Source: Gammaproteobacteria bacterium (GTDB lineage: Bacteria; Pseudomonadota; Gammaproteobacteria; Steroidobacterales; Woeseiaceae). From it: a stretch of 64,000 bases of DNA. The DNA is taken from positions 1-64,000 of the forward strand of contig JAACFB010000006.1 of NCBI GenBank assembly GCA_009937615.1. Direction: 5' to 3'. Shown one piece after another: positions 1-9,270 of the stretch. The translations under genes and the position numbers were made by a program. Every line of letters begins with the position of its first letter. Within the stretch, counting starts at the first letter, position 1. The notes under the pieces are model-generated. The model saw only the letters and a program-made list of their open reading frames with translations. It did no database searches and was not told the DNA's origin.

Positions 1-2
1 AG

Positions 3-1058
3 GTTGTGCCCGACGCGGTCGTGGACTGCTGCCCGATCGCGGATGGTGGCGAGGGCACCCTGGACGCACTGGTCTCAGCCATGCCATTGGAGCGGCATCG
101 GGCAATCGTCAATGGCCCGCTGGGGGAGCGAACGGAGGCCCTGTTCGGTCTATCCGGGGACGGGCAGCTCGCCGTTGTCGAATCTGCAGCCGCCATCGGG
201 CTCGGACTGGTTCCGGAACATGCTCGTAATCCCGAGGTAACGAGTAGTTACGGCGTCGGTGAGCTAATCAGGAACGCGTGCCATGCAGGCCCACGGAAAA
301 TCATTGTCGCGGTGGGTGGCAGTGCTTCAAATGACGGCGGCTGCGGCATGGCGCAGGCGCTTGGCATCCGGTTTTATGACGCGAACGGTAAACTGATTGA
401 GCAACCGCTGTGCGGCGGTAAGCTGGTCGAGCTGTCTCGAATCGATGCATCGCAGCGGTTGCCGGAACTTGGCAATATCGAAGTGCTTGCCGCCTGTGAT
501 GTCGGCAATCCGCTCACCGGCCCGCAGGGCGCGGCTCGCGTCTACGCGGTGCAAAAAGGCGCAACCGGGCCCCAGGTTGCCCGGCTCGATAAGGGGCTGG
601 CGCATCTCTCGAGCCTTATTCGCCGGGATCTGGACATCGCGGTCGAAGAACTTCCAGGCTCTGGAGCGGGAGGCGGGCTCGGCGGCGGTCTGGTCGCCTT
701 CACGGGGGCCATGATCGCATCGGGCATCGATACGGTCCTCGAAGCCGTCGATTTCGATCGCCGCGTGCGCTCATGCGATCTCTGCCTGACCGGCGAAGGC
801 CGAATCGACGGGCAGTCGGTCTTCGGCAAGGCCTGCATGGGCGTCGCCACGGCGGCGGATCGGCACGGGGTACCGACGATAGCGCTGACCGGCATAGCCG
901 GGCCCGGCGCCGAAAAATGCCTGCAAGCGGGACTCAAGGACTACATCGTGATAGGCGACGGGCTACCGCTCGATCTCTCGATGCAGCAGGCGGATGTCCT
1001 GATCGCCGAGGCGGCGGGGCGCGTCGCAGCAACGTTTCTGCGTAACGCCCCGGCCTGA
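3..1058 (+). CDS. Glycerate kinase, 5'-truncated
   Basis: ATP-dependent glycerate kinase of the GarK/GlxK family, which phosphorylates D-glycerate in the glyoxylate/glycerate pathway. The visible part keeps the N-terminal ADGGEGT motif, the glycine-rich VAVGGSASNDGG stretch about 100 residues in, and the C-terminal LTGEGRID...GKA region. About 350 residues are visible against a usual ~380, and the frame stays open to the left edge, so the true start lies outside the window and the first GTG is internal. The next gene, metY, is on the same strand after ~145 bp and looks unrelated. The family call is firm; which of the 2- or 3-phospho products is made cannot be told from sequence. Confidence 0.9.
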   Translation, partial: VVPDAVVDCCPIADGGEGTLDALVSAMPLERHRAIVNGPLGERTEALFGLSGDGQLAVVESAAAIGLGLVPEHARNPEVTSSYGVGELIRNACHAGPRKIIVAVGGSASNDGGCGMAQALGIRFYDANGKLIEQPLCGGKLVELSRIDASQRLPELGNIEVLAACDVGNPLTGPQGAARVYAVQKGATGPQVARLDKGLAHLSSLIRRDLDIAVEELPGSGAGGGLGGGLVAFTGAMIASGIDTVLEAVDFDRRVRSCDLCLTGEGRIDGQSVFGKACMGVATAADRHGVPTIALTGIAGPGAEKCLQAGLKDYIVIGDGLPLDLSMQQADVLIAEAAGRVAATFLRNAPA

Positions 1059-1204
1059 TGACAGCAAATACGGCAGGTTTTCACTTTCTTGACACGCAAT
1101 TGCGTTCGGGTCTGCGCCGTTCCGAATTTTCGCCTATCCTTTATCCTGAGAACCCGGTCTCGCCGACATCTCCCATCCGATTGCAAATTAAGGAGTAATA
1201 AGCA

Positions 1205-2479
1205 ATGAAAATCGAAACCCTCGCCGTACATGCTGGCTATGAGCCCGACCCGACGACCAAGGCGGTGGCCGTCCCGATTTATCAGACCACCTCTTACGCG
1301 TTCGATAGCACACAACATGGCGCGGACCTCTTCGATCTGAAGGTCGAGGGAAATATTTATTCACGAATCATGAATCCGACGACCGCGGTCCTGGAGCAGC
1401 GCGTCACGGAGATGGAAGGCGGCCTTGCTGCTCTCGGTTTGTCCTCGGGACAGGCCGCAACAACCTACTCGCTGCTGACAATCGCCGAGGCGGGTGACAA
1501 CTTCATTTCTACATCGACCCTTTACGGCGGCACCTATAATCTTTTTGCCCACACGTTTCCTCAGATCGGCATCGACGCGCGATTCGCAGATCCTGAGGAC
1601 ATCGACGGAATGGCGGCGTTGATCGACGATCGAACCAAAGCGATTTACTGCGAATCCCTCGGCAACCCGGCGGGTAACATTATTGACCTGCAGGCGCTGT
1701 CCGACATGGCGCACGCGCATGGCGTGCCGGTTATCGTCGACAACACGGTTCCAAGTCCGTACCTGAACAATCCGTTCAAATGGGGCTGCGACATTATCGT
1801 GCACTCGCTGACAAAATATATGGGCGGCCACGGAACAATCATCGGCGGCGTACTGGTCGACTCCGGCAAGTTCGACTGGGTCGCGAACAAGGACCGCTTC
1901 AGGCGGCTGAACGAACCGGACGTCTCTTACCACGGCGTCGTCTTTACCGAGGCGCTTGCAGAAGCTGCCTATATCGGCCGGGCACGCGTCGTGCCGCTGC
2001 GGAACATGGGCTCCGCGATCTCGGCGATGACCAGCTTCCTTGCGCTACAGGGCATCGAGACGCTGCCGCTGCGCATGGACCGGGTATGTGAAAATACGCT
2101 GGCGGTCGCAACTCATCTCCAACAGCATGCGCAGGTTGACTGGGTGCGCTATGCCGCGCTGCCGGACAGCCCTTACAAGGCGCTTGCCGACAAGTACATG
2201 GACGGGCGTGCTTCGGGGATCCTGAGTTTCGGCATCAAGGGCGGCCTGGAGGCTGCCACGAAGTTCATCGATGCACTGGGCCTGGTCACGCGCCTCGTCA
2301 ACATCGGCGACGCAAAGTCGCTGGCGTGCCACCCGGCCTCGACCACGCACAGGCAGCTTTCACCGGAGGAACAGGCGGCCTCGGGGGTCAGTGAGGACCT
2401 TGTCAGGCTCTCCATCGGCATAGAGCACATCGACGATATCCTCGAGGATATCGACCAGGCGCTGGCTGCCGCGAAGTAA
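1205..2479 (+). CDS. metY: O-acetylhomoserine sulfhydrylase (MetY type)
   Basis: PLP enzyme of the Cys/Met metabolism family, expected to make homocysteine from O-acetylhomoserine and sulfide in the cytoplasm. The 424-residue length fits MetY. Seen: N-terminal TLAVHAGYEPDP, the IYSRIMNPT substrate/PLP loop, and the Schiff-base lysine at about K204 in HSLTKYMGGHG. The ATG is preceded by a good AAGGAG site about 8 nt upstream. The 146-bp leader contains TTGACA at 1089-1094, but no convincing -10 at proper spacing and no SAM riboswitch that I recognise. Cystathionine gamma-synthase-like paralogs are alternatives, but the length and the SLTKYMGGHG context favour MetY. Confidence 0.88.
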   Translation: MKIETLAVHAGYEPDPTTKAVAVPIYQTTSYAFDSTQHGADLFDLKVEGNIYSRIMNPTTAVLEQRVTEMEGGLAALGLSSGQAATTYSLLTIAEAGDNFISTSTLYGGTYNLFAHTFPQIGIDARFADPEDIDGMAALIDDRTKAIYCESLGNPAGNIIDLQALSDMAHAHGVPVIVDNTVPSPYLNNPFKWGCDIIVHSLTKYMGGHGTIIGGVLVDSGKFDWVANKDRFRRLNEPDVSYHGVVFTEALAEAAYIGRARVVPLRNMGSAISAMTSFLALQGIETLPLRMDRVCENTLAVATHLQQHAQVDWVRYAALPDSPYKALADKYMDGRASGILSFGIKGGLEAATKFIDALGLVTRLVNIGDAKSLACHPASTTHRQLSPEEQAASGVSEDLVRLSIGIEHIDDILEDIDQALAAAK

Positions 2480-2638
2480 GCCGGCGGCAACAGCTGCAAA
2501 ACATGACTCCGGAGCGGCAGCTGCTCCGGGGATGGCGGGCGGATGCGCGGGCGGAACGGCGAAACTTTGCCTGCGCAGCAACACGGTCCAGGTGCCGACA
2601 TGGTTGCACGGCACTGATCAGGGCAACGGAGACGCGCA

Positions 2639-4120
2639 ATGTTCGTACGCAGTTTTTCGCTATCGATACTCATCGTGCTACTGGGCATGGCCGCGGCGGC
2701 CCGTGCCGACGAGCACTTTATTTCCAAAGAAGTCGAGTACAAGACCGAAGACGGCTGGACCATCAGCGCAACGCTGAGACTCCCGCCGGGAGCCAGCCGC
2801 AACAACGAGTTTGCCGGGATGCTGCTGCTTCATGAAAAAGAACATGAACGGCTGGATGTTGGAGACAACGATTCCGAACTGGCTCACAGGCTGCCTATCG
2901 AAGCGGGAATTGCCACCCTCGCAATCGATTGGCGCGGCAGGGAGAAGAGCATGGGCGAAGGCCAGCCCATTCCGGACGAGCTGCACGACTTCTCCACGAA
3001 GATGCGGGAACAAATGTACCGCGACGTCACAGGAGCGCTGCAATTCATGGCCGATTACCCCGGAGTGGATCGCCTCAGAATCGGCGTACTGGCGTCGCAG
3101 TTCAGCGCTGAGCCGGCCGTTCGCGGCATACGCGAGACCGCGTCGATACCGACACGTGCGCTCGTGCTGCTTGGTGGCGAGGGGCTGAGCGACGACTCGA
3201 AGGGCTACCTGGCCTCGGTCAACATGCCGCTTTATGTCGGCGCGAGCATTCTCGACAAACCCGTATTCCTCGACATGGCCGAAGTTTATGCCAATGCGCG
3301 AAACCCGGACAGCCACATGTTTGCACCGCAGTCCGCAGGCAGGGGCTTCAACCTCGTCCGCCGCGGCACTCAGCCCGAAGTCGAGCTCGACAACCTGATC
3401 GGCTGGCTGGGTATACAGGTCCGTAACCTCGGCCGCGTTCGGGCCGTTTCGTTCACGACCAAGGATGACTGGCAGATACACGGCAACCTCCGCTATCCGG
3501 ACGACCTCGGCAAAAACAACACGGCGGTACCGGCCGTGATACAGGTTTCCGGCGCACGCTCGAATCGTTACTCGATGTATCGTTTCGAAGAAGAGTTTTC
3601 GCGAAGAGGCTTTGCCGTTCTGAGCATCGAACTGCGTGGCCGCGGGCAGAGCATGCAGGGCGAATCATTCGATTCGGAGGAAGTTTTCGAGGTTCGTGAG
3701 AACCTGCTGGGCAGCCCGTTCGAGCTGGACACGGAAGGCGCGATCGACTTTCTTGCGTCGCTGGACGGGATCGATGCTGACCGTATCGCCATCGTGGGTG
3801 AGGCCAGGGGCACACGGTCCGCCCTTCTCGCGGCCGAGGCAGACCCGCGAGTCAAAGCCATGATCCTGATCTCGGCTTACGAAGCTGACGAGAGAATGCA
3901 GCGGGCCGCCGAATCGCTGGCGATTCCGATGCTGCTCATCGACACGGAGACCAACTGGGCAAAGCCGGGCACCCTGGCCGTCCACGGATGGGCAAAGAAC
4001 AGCCAGCTGATGATCTATCCGCGATTAGGTCACTCGCATCACATTCGCTACTTTCATCCACAGATGGTCGGCTTCATGGGCGATTTCCTGGAGCGAGAGT
4101 TACTCGCCGGAGAGGAGTGA
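2639..4120 (+). CDS. Exported protein with two alpha/beta-hydrolase-like domains
   Basis: A 493-residue protein with a clear Sec signal peptide: a hydrophobic core at residues 8-20, then ARA before D24. The mature part is internally duplicated: a strand pattern ending in DGWTISATLRLP near residue 35 recurs as DDWQIHGNLRYP near residue 280, and each half contains a WRGRE/LRGRG plus QSM-like turn. This suggests two dienelactone-hydrolase/prolyl-oligopeptidase-like domains. The nucleophile elbows are not canonical: the first half has LASQFS, and the second has GEARG, with Ala where Ser is expected. A C-terminal GHSHH could be the catalytic His region. A GGAGA site precedes the ATG. Function is unknown; it may be a pseudoenzyme or a periplasmic esterase. 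Confidence 0.75.
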   Translation: MFVRSFSLSILIVLLGMAAAARADEHFISKEVEYKTEDGWTISATLRLPPGASRNNEFAGMLLLHEKEHERLDVGDNDSELAHRLPIEAGIATLAIDWRGREKSMGEGQPIPDELHDFSTKMREQMYRDVTGALQFMADYPGVDRLRIGVLASQFSAEPAVRGIRETASIPTRALVLLGGEGLSDDSKGYLASVNMPLYVGASILDKPVFLDMAEVYANARNPDSHMFAPQSAGRGFNLVRRGTQPEVELDNLIGWLGIQVRNLGRVRAVSFTTKDDWQIHGNLRYPDDLGKNNTAVPAVIQVSGARSNRYSMYRFEEEFSRRGFAVLSIELRGRGQSMQGESFDSEEVFEVRENLLGSPFELDTEGAIDFLASLDGIDADRIAIVGEARGTRSALLAAEADPRVKAMILISAYEADERMQRAAESLAIPMLLIDTETNWAKPGTLAVHGWAKNSQLMIYPRLGHSHHIRYFHPQMVGFMGDFLERELLAGEE

Positions 4121-4190
4121 GCGAACAGAGCTCGTCCCCGGCGGCCAGGCAATTAGTGCACAGCGAATATCTGGAGCGCGGCCGATCGTA

Positions 4191-5114
4191 TTACGTCCCG
4201 GTCACCTGCCGAATCTCGGGCAGGGCTCTTTGCACGCACAACTCGCCCTCCTGGATGGCCTCGGCTGCCCGATGAAACTCGAGCATGCCGATATGGGCCA
4301 CCTGGGGTGAAAGCAATACATCGGCCGGATCGCCCGCGAGCCTGCTGCGTGTAATCCTGTCCTGGAAGATATTGATCGATTTCACGATCGCGAAAAACAG
4401 GCTGGGAGCCTCGTTTGTGCCGTTTCGGCTCGGAAAGATCGCGTTGGAATATTGCTTTGCCTGCTGTTTGAAGTTGCTCAAAACGGTCGTGTCCTTCGTC
4501 AGCACGGGCTCGCGCATTCCGTTGTTGCGCCGGGTGATGATGCCTGAATTCAGGTTGACCGCGATCACAACGTCCGCTCCCAGCGCGTGGCAAACGCTCA
4601 CCGGAACCGGGTTGACCAGTCCGCCGTCGACCATCCAGTGTTCATCGATGCTGACGGGCGGGAACAGCCCGGGCATGGCCATCGAGGCGCGCACCGAATC
4701 CGCGAGCACGCCTTCGGTCAGCCAAACCTCGCGCCCGGTCTCAAGATTGGTCGTTATCGCCGCAAATTTTCGGGGCAGGTCCTCGATGCGCTGAGCATCG
4801 CCAGCGACGTAATCCTGCAGAAATGAGTTCAACCGCTTCGTATCGACAAAGCCGGATTTCGAAAGCTTGACTTCAAAAAACCGTAGCACTTCGCTTCGGT
4901 TCGAAGCGCGTACCCAGCGCTCCAGTTTGTCCATGTTGCCGGCCAGATACGAGCCGCCGATCATCGCGCCGACCGATGTGCCGCAGACCACATCGGGTTC
5001 GATACCTTCCCGCAGTAGCGCTTTGATGACGCCGATGTGAGACCAGCCGCGCGACGCCCCTGAACCCAGCGCCAGCCCGATTTTCGGACGTGATATTTCT
5101 GTTTCTTCAGGCAT
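4191..5114 (-). CDS. Patatin-like phospholipase family protein (RssA-like)
   Basis: A 307-residue patatin-fold serine hydrolase. Seen: the oxyanion-hole stretch GLALGSGASRGWSH near residue 14, the nucleophile motif GTSVG (S47) and the catalytic-dyad DGG at about 163-165 in MVDGGLVNPVPV. These are the family hallmarks, so a lipid acyl hydrolase activity is likely; the substrate is unknown. No signal peptide is visible. It lies 34 bp downstream of the pyruvate kinase gene on the same strand and may be co-transcribed with it. It converges with the hydrolase gene ending at 4120. The length matches RssA/YchK-type proteins. Confidence 0.88.
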   Translation of the reverse strand: MPEETEISRPKIGLALGSGASRGWSHIGVIKALLREGIEPDVVCGTSVGAMIGGSYLAGNMDKLERWVRASNRSEVLRFFEVKLSKSGFVDTKRLNSFLQDYVAGDAQRIEDLPRKFAAITTNLETGREVWLTEGVLADSVRASMAMPGLFPPVSIDEHWMVDGGLVNPVPVSVCHALGADVVIAVNLNSGIITRRNNGMREPVLTKDTTVLSNFKQQAKQYSNAIFPSRNGTNEAPSLFFAIVKSINIFQDRITRSRLAGDPADVLLSPQVAHIGMLEFHRAAEAIQEGELCVQRALPEIRQVTGT

Positions 5115-5148
5115 AGCCCCGAACCGAAGTTATTATCATGCAGTCCCG

Positions 5149-6984
5149 TCAGATCTCCGAAATGCTCAGCTTCCTGAGTTTCGGCGTTTTTTTGTGCTGA
5201 TGCGACTGCATCCGGCGCAGAATATCATCGAGCATCCGAATCGCTGCAAGTATGTGGGGACCCTTGTTGAGCATGACGCAATCCGCGCGCTGCGACATCG
5301 CCGCATCCGTGATCTCCGCGCGCGATGGCTGACCCTTCTTGGTTTCCTGTTCGAGCACCTGGGTGGCCCATATCACGGGTACCTGCGCGGCCTCGCACAG
5401 CCAGAGAATCTCCTCCTGGATTTCAGCAAGGCGTTCCCAGCCGCACTCGACCGCGAGATCTCCCCGCGCGATCATCACGCCGGCCGGATAGTGGCGCATT
5501 GTCGCCAGAAGCAGGCGCGGCAGATCCTTGAATGCCTTGACCGTCTCGATCTTGACGATGATGCCGAGCTGGCGCTCCGGATATTTCTGCAGCGCCCGCT
5601 GCAGGTCGAGAATGTCCTCAGGCGCCCGGACAAACGACAGGCCGACGGCATCCGCATGCTCTGCAATGAATTCGAGATTGCCCTTGTCCGATTCCGTCAA
5701 TCCCTGCTGGCGGATGTCGCTGCCGGGAAAATTGATGCCCTTGTCGCCTCGCAGCCGACTGCCCGTCGGCTTCGCACGCGTGATCTGTATCTGTAAACCC
5801 TCTCCGTCGATCGACCTGACGACGCCGTCGATCTTGCCGTCATTGAGCCGGACCGGGTCTCCGGGCGCGATGAAGCGGAATACTTCAGGTTGCGTGCAGG
5901 CGACATGTGCAGGCTCGAGGATCGAGCCGTCGGCCCCCATGTGCGCCGGCTCACCCGGAATCTGTTCGCTGTTCAGCACCAGACTGTCGCCCTCCTGGAG
6001 AATAATCGGCTCCTCCGTCGGCGGCAGCCGGCCGACGCGGTAATGCGTTACCGTGTTCCCGCTCGCCGGATGCAGTTTGATCTTCGTCCCGGTCGCCACA
6101 TACGCCGTTCGATAGCACTCTAGCCTTAGCTCGTCCGCGCCCTTGCGGACCACTTTCAGCGCTCTCTTCTTGCCTCGCGCATCCTTGAACTTGATCCGGT
6201 CACCGACCTCGGCGTCCTCGATGCAGCTGCGCGGCACAGGGACCGTGCCGCGAGCCTGTGCAGACCAGGCCAAATCCTCGGCAACGAACCTGACCCGCCG
6301 TGGGGCGATGACCCTGCCCAGCGCATCGCGTTTCGGCCGAATCCGGACGACGCCGGGGCCGGGTTTCAGGTCTCCTGTTCGCAATTTTGGCCCGGCCAGG
6401 TCCATCGTGATCCTGCATTCCCGACCCGTCACCTTGTTGGATTCGTGAAGGTTGCCGATCATGCGCCGCCAAACTGTCGCATCATCGTGCGCCGTATTGA
6501 TCCGGGCAATATCCATACCCGCAACGTTCAGTTCATGGACAAACGATGCGTCATCGGCGGCCTCGCTCGGGAGTGTCACCATGATGCGCACATCACGGCC
6601 TTCTGTCGGCTCGCCGAGCATGTCGTCGATATGCTTGCGCGACCGCCGCTCGCTTTGCTCGAACTGACGGCGCCGCTCGTCCAGATCGCAGTCGCCGGCG
6701 CCGAAGCGCCCGCCGAGGGCGATGCGAACCGACTCAATCGAGCTCAGAACGCTTTTTTCGGCACGCCCGAGGGACGAAAACCCGAACTGCGCAAGCTGCT
6801 GCTGAATGTCGCGAATATCGGTCTGGCGCAGGGCCAGGTAAGCCAAAAGATTCCTGGCACTGTCTTTAAAGTTCGTGTGCACATCGGCCAGTTCGTCAGA
6901 GAACTGCACCTCGAGGTCCCTGGCCTTGTCGACGATCCGATCCAGTTCACGAATAATTGCGCCCGTATCCATGTATTGCGGCAT
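5149..6984 (-). CDS. Pyruvate kinase variant with N-terminal extension and no C-terminal domain
   Basis: A 611-residue protein with a pyruvate kinase catalytic barrel. Seen: RINTAH (canonical RLNFSH), MDLAGPKLRTG, IVKIETVKA with the catalytic Lys, MIARGDLAVE with the Mg ligand region, and IWATQVLE. It differs from ordinary ~470-residue enzymes by a ~115-residue N-terminal helical extension, an enlarged B-domain insert, and loss of the allosteric C-terminal domain: the protein ends soon after the MLNKGPH segment. I place the start at the ATG at 6984 because GGGGAGAG sits just upstream; an earlier in-frame start at 7032 lacks one. Most likely catalytically competent but differently regulated; a non-glycolytic role is possible. 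Confidence 0.8.
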   Translation of the reverse strand: MPQYMDTGAIIRELDRIVDKARDLEVQFSDELADVHTNFKDSARNLLAYLALRQTDIRDIQQQLAQFGFSSLGRAEKSVLSSIESVRIALGGRFGAGDCDLDERRRQFEQSERRSRKHIDDMLGEPTEGRDVRIMVTLPSEAADDASFVHELNVAGMDIARINTAHDDATVWRRMIGNLHESNKVTGRECRITMDLAGPKLRTGDLKPGPGVVRIRPKRDALGRVIAPRRVRFVAEDLAWSAQARGTVPVPRSCIEDAEVGDRIKFKDARGKKRALKVVRKGADELRLECYRTAYVATGTKIKLHPASGNTVTHYRVGRLPPTEEPIILQEGDSLVLNSEQIPGEPAHMGADGSILEPAHVACTQPEVFRFIAPGDPVRLNDGKIDGVVRSIDGEGLQIQITRAKPTGSRLRGDKGINFPGSDIRQQGLTESDKGNLEFIAEHADAVGLSFVRAPEDILDLQRALQKYPERQLGIIVKIETVKAFKDLPRLLLATMRHYPAGVMIARGDLAVECGWERLAEIQEEILWLCEAAQVPVIWATQVLEQETKKGQPSRAEITDAAMSQRADCVMLNKGPHILAAIRMLDDILRRMQSHQHKKTPKLRKLSISEI

Positions 6985-7089
6985 GCTCTCTCCCCGTGCC
7001 TCATTTATAAGCCGGCACGGGCAAAAACTCACTGCTGGAAAGCACCTATACCCTTGCAGCGTCGGGCGCCGGCGCCCGTTGCTGCCGGC

Positions 7090-8301
7090 CTAGTCTGACG
7101 CCGCACGGACGCCGCTCGCTCTTGAGTGATAGACCGAGATCGCGGCCGTCGCGCTGCACGCAATTCCGGCGGCTACGACGACGTTTTGCAGGCCCCAGAC
7201 GCTGGCTGCCGTGCCGACCAACAGGCTTCCGAGCGCCGTTCCACCAAACGTGATGGTGCCCCACAGGCTGCTGACCCGGCCGCGGACCTCGTCCTCAACC
7301 AGCGTCTGAATCAGAATCTGCGAACCGATACCGCAAAGTGAAAGAATGATACCGAGCAGGACGACGACCCCGACGGCGACCCAGAACTGATCGAGCAAAC
7401 CCAGCAGAGCGATCAGCAGCCCGCCAGCGATTACGGCCCAGCGGATAACCTGCGCATCCAGCCACCCGGCGCCGCGCGACAGCACGAGCCCGGACACAAT
7501 GGCACCGGCGCCGATCGCCGACGTCAGGATTGCCAGCGCCGCGCTGCCGCGCTGGTAAACTTCGTCGGCAAACGCCGGCATCATCTCCAGCACGCCACGA
7601 CCGAACAGCGACGCGACAGCGATAATCACAAGCAGCGCGCGAATGCGCGGGTGGCTCAACACGTAGCGCACGCCCTCGCCCATCTCGTGCCAGACATGCC
7701 GTGGCCGATGCGGCCGCTCTGTTGCCGGGTTGAGCCGAACAACAATCATCGCTGCGATCAGCGACAGGTAGGAAACCCCGTTCAGCACAAATGCTGCCGC
7801 CACGCCCGATCCCGCGATGACCACACCGGCAAGCGCCGGTCCGACGAACCGCGATACGTTGAACGAGATCGAGGTGATCGCAATCGCGCTCTGCAGCTGG
7901 GACTTGTCGACGAGGTTCGGTACCACCGACATCCGCACGGGCATGTGCGCGCCGTCGAGTGTGCCCTGCATCAGCGACAGCATGGCGAGCACGGTGATAT
8001 CGATCTGTCCCAACTGCGCCAGCAAACCCATCAACAGCATGTTGAGTATGCTCATCGAGTTGATCAGAAGTGAAGCGGCGCGGCGATCGAAGCGATCGGC
8101 CAGCACGCCGAACAGCGGGCCGAATACGACGGCAGGGGCAAACTGGGCAAACGCGACGACGCCGACCCAGAACTCGGAGTTCGAGATCTGCCACGCGTAC
8201 CAGCCCAGCGCGACCCGGTAAATCCAGAGCCCGTGCAGTGAAATCGTATTACCGATCAGATAGATCAGGTAATTGCGGTTACTGAGTGCCGAAGTATTCA
8301 T
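7090..8301 (-). CDS. MFS exporter (MFS_3/EntS-like)
   Basis: A 403-residue integral membrane protein with about 12 hydrophobic segments. The N-terminus (NRNYLIYLIGNTISLHGLW) and the loop GVLADRFDRR between TM2 and TM3 match the MFS_3 group that includes the enterobactin exporter EntS and macrolide exporters. It probably effluxes a small molecule by proton antiport; the substrate cannot be inferred. It is transcribed divergently from nadC with only ~50 bp between the starts, so the two genes share a short control region. There is no siderophore locus nearby to support a siderophore role. Confidence 0.85.
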   Translation of the reverse strand: MNTSALSNRNYLIYLIGNTISLHGLWIYRVALGWYAWQISNSEFWVGVVAFAQFAPAVVFGPLFGVLADRFDRRAASLLINSMSILNMLLMGLLAQLGQIDITVLAMLSLMQGTLDGAHMPVRMSVVPNLVDKSQLQSAIAITSISFNVSRFVGPALAGVVIAGSGVAAAFVLNGVSYLSLIAAMIVVRLNPATERPHRPRHVWHEMGEGVRYVLSHPRIRALLVIIAVASLFGRGVLEMMPAFADEVYQRGSAALAILTSAIGAGAIVSGLVLSRGAGWLDAQVIRWAVIAGGLLIALLGLLDQFWVAVGVVVLLGIILSLCGIGSQILIQTLVEDEVRGRVSSLWGTITFGGTALGSLLVGTAASVWGLQNVVVAAGIACSATAAISVYHSRASGVRAASD

Positions 8302-8352
8302 GGCTGGCCAGGGGGAGACACGCGCGCATGATAACGGCTATTCTGCGCCAAT

Positions 8353-9219
8353 ATGCAGATCGATACTGAATTGTCAGCGGTCATCCGCGAAAATGTTGCT
8401 CTTGCTCTCCGCGAAGACATTGGTGACGGTGACCTGACCGCGAAGCTGGTCGGGCCGGCCGCCGCTGGCGAAGCCAGCATTACCGCCCGCGAACCGATGA
8501 TCATGGCAGGTCAGCCTTGGGTGGACGAGGTTTGCCGGCAGGTGGATCGGAGTATCGATGTCGAGTGGCTCGCCGCCGATGGTGATTCGATCGACGCGGA
8601 AACTGTGATAGGTCGCCTGCGCGGATCGGCGCGGTCGATCCTGAGCGCGGAGCGGACGGCCTTGAACTTCTTGCAGTTGCTTTCAGCGACGGCGACGGTC
8701 ACGAGCCGGTATGTGCAAGCTGCGGCCGGCAGCGGCTGCCGCATTCTCGATACGCGCAAGACCATACCCGGGCTGCGGCTTGCGCAAAAGTATGCCGTGC
8801 GCTGTGGCGGCGGACACAATCACCGCATCGGGTTGTTCGATGCGATACTGATCAAGGAAAATCACATCGCGAGCGCCGGCAGTATCGCTGCTGCTGTCGA
8901 AGCGTCGCGAAGGCTGTATCCGGACTTGCCGGTCGAGATCGAAGTAGAGTGCATCGGCGAACTGCGGCAGGCGCTGGCGGCCAAAGCCGAACGGCTGCTG
9001 CTTGACAACTTCGGCGTTGAACAACTCGCGCAGGCAGTTGCCGTCAACCGCGCGGAGGGCGATCCGCCCGCGACGCTCGAGGCATCGGGCGGCCTGGAGC
9101 TCGAAGATGTTGCGGCTGTCGCCGCCACCGGCGTCGACTACCTGTCCGTCGGGTCGCTGACGAAGCACGTCCGCGCGATCGACCTGTCGATGCGCTTCGG
9201 CGAACTCAGCGACAGTTAA
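8353..9219 (+). CDS. nadC: Nicotinate-nucleotide diphosphorylase (carboxylating)
   Basis: Quinolinate phosphoribosyltransferase: quinolinate + PRPP gives nicotinate mononucleotide + CO2, in de novo NAD synthesis. The 288-residue length is typical. Seen: EDIGDGDLTA near the N-terminus, the substrate-binding stretch TRKTIPGLRLAQKYAV, GGGHNHRIGLFDAILIKENH, and C-terminal VDYLSVGSLTKH. The reading starts at ATG 8353. It converges with nadA, which supplies quinolinate, leaving about 50 bp between the two stop codons. No copy of the operator found upstream of nadA is visible in the short nadC leader. Confidence 0.95.
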   Translation: MQIDTELSAVIRENVALALREDIGDGDLTAKLVGPAAAGEASITAREPMIMAGQPWVDEVCRQVDRSIDVEWLAADGDSIDAETVIGRLRGSARSILSAERTALNFLQLLSATATVTSRYVQAAAGSGCRILDTRKTIPGLRLAQKYAVRCGGGHNHRIGLFDAILIKENHIASAGSIAAAVEASRRLYPDLPVEIEVECIGELRQALAAKAERLLLDNFGVEQLAQAVAVNRAEGDPPATLEASGGLELEDVAAVAATGVDYLSVGSLTKHVRAIDLSMRFGELSDS

Positions 9220-9270
9220 CGACAGCGCACGGCGCGATTCCGGCCGCGGCGCCGGTCCGCCCTGACGCCT

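Noticed and set aside
1059..1204. Riboswitch or strong promoter upstream of metY
   Set aside because: TTGACA is present at 1089 but with no matching -10 box, and no SAM or SAH riboswitch core was recognised.
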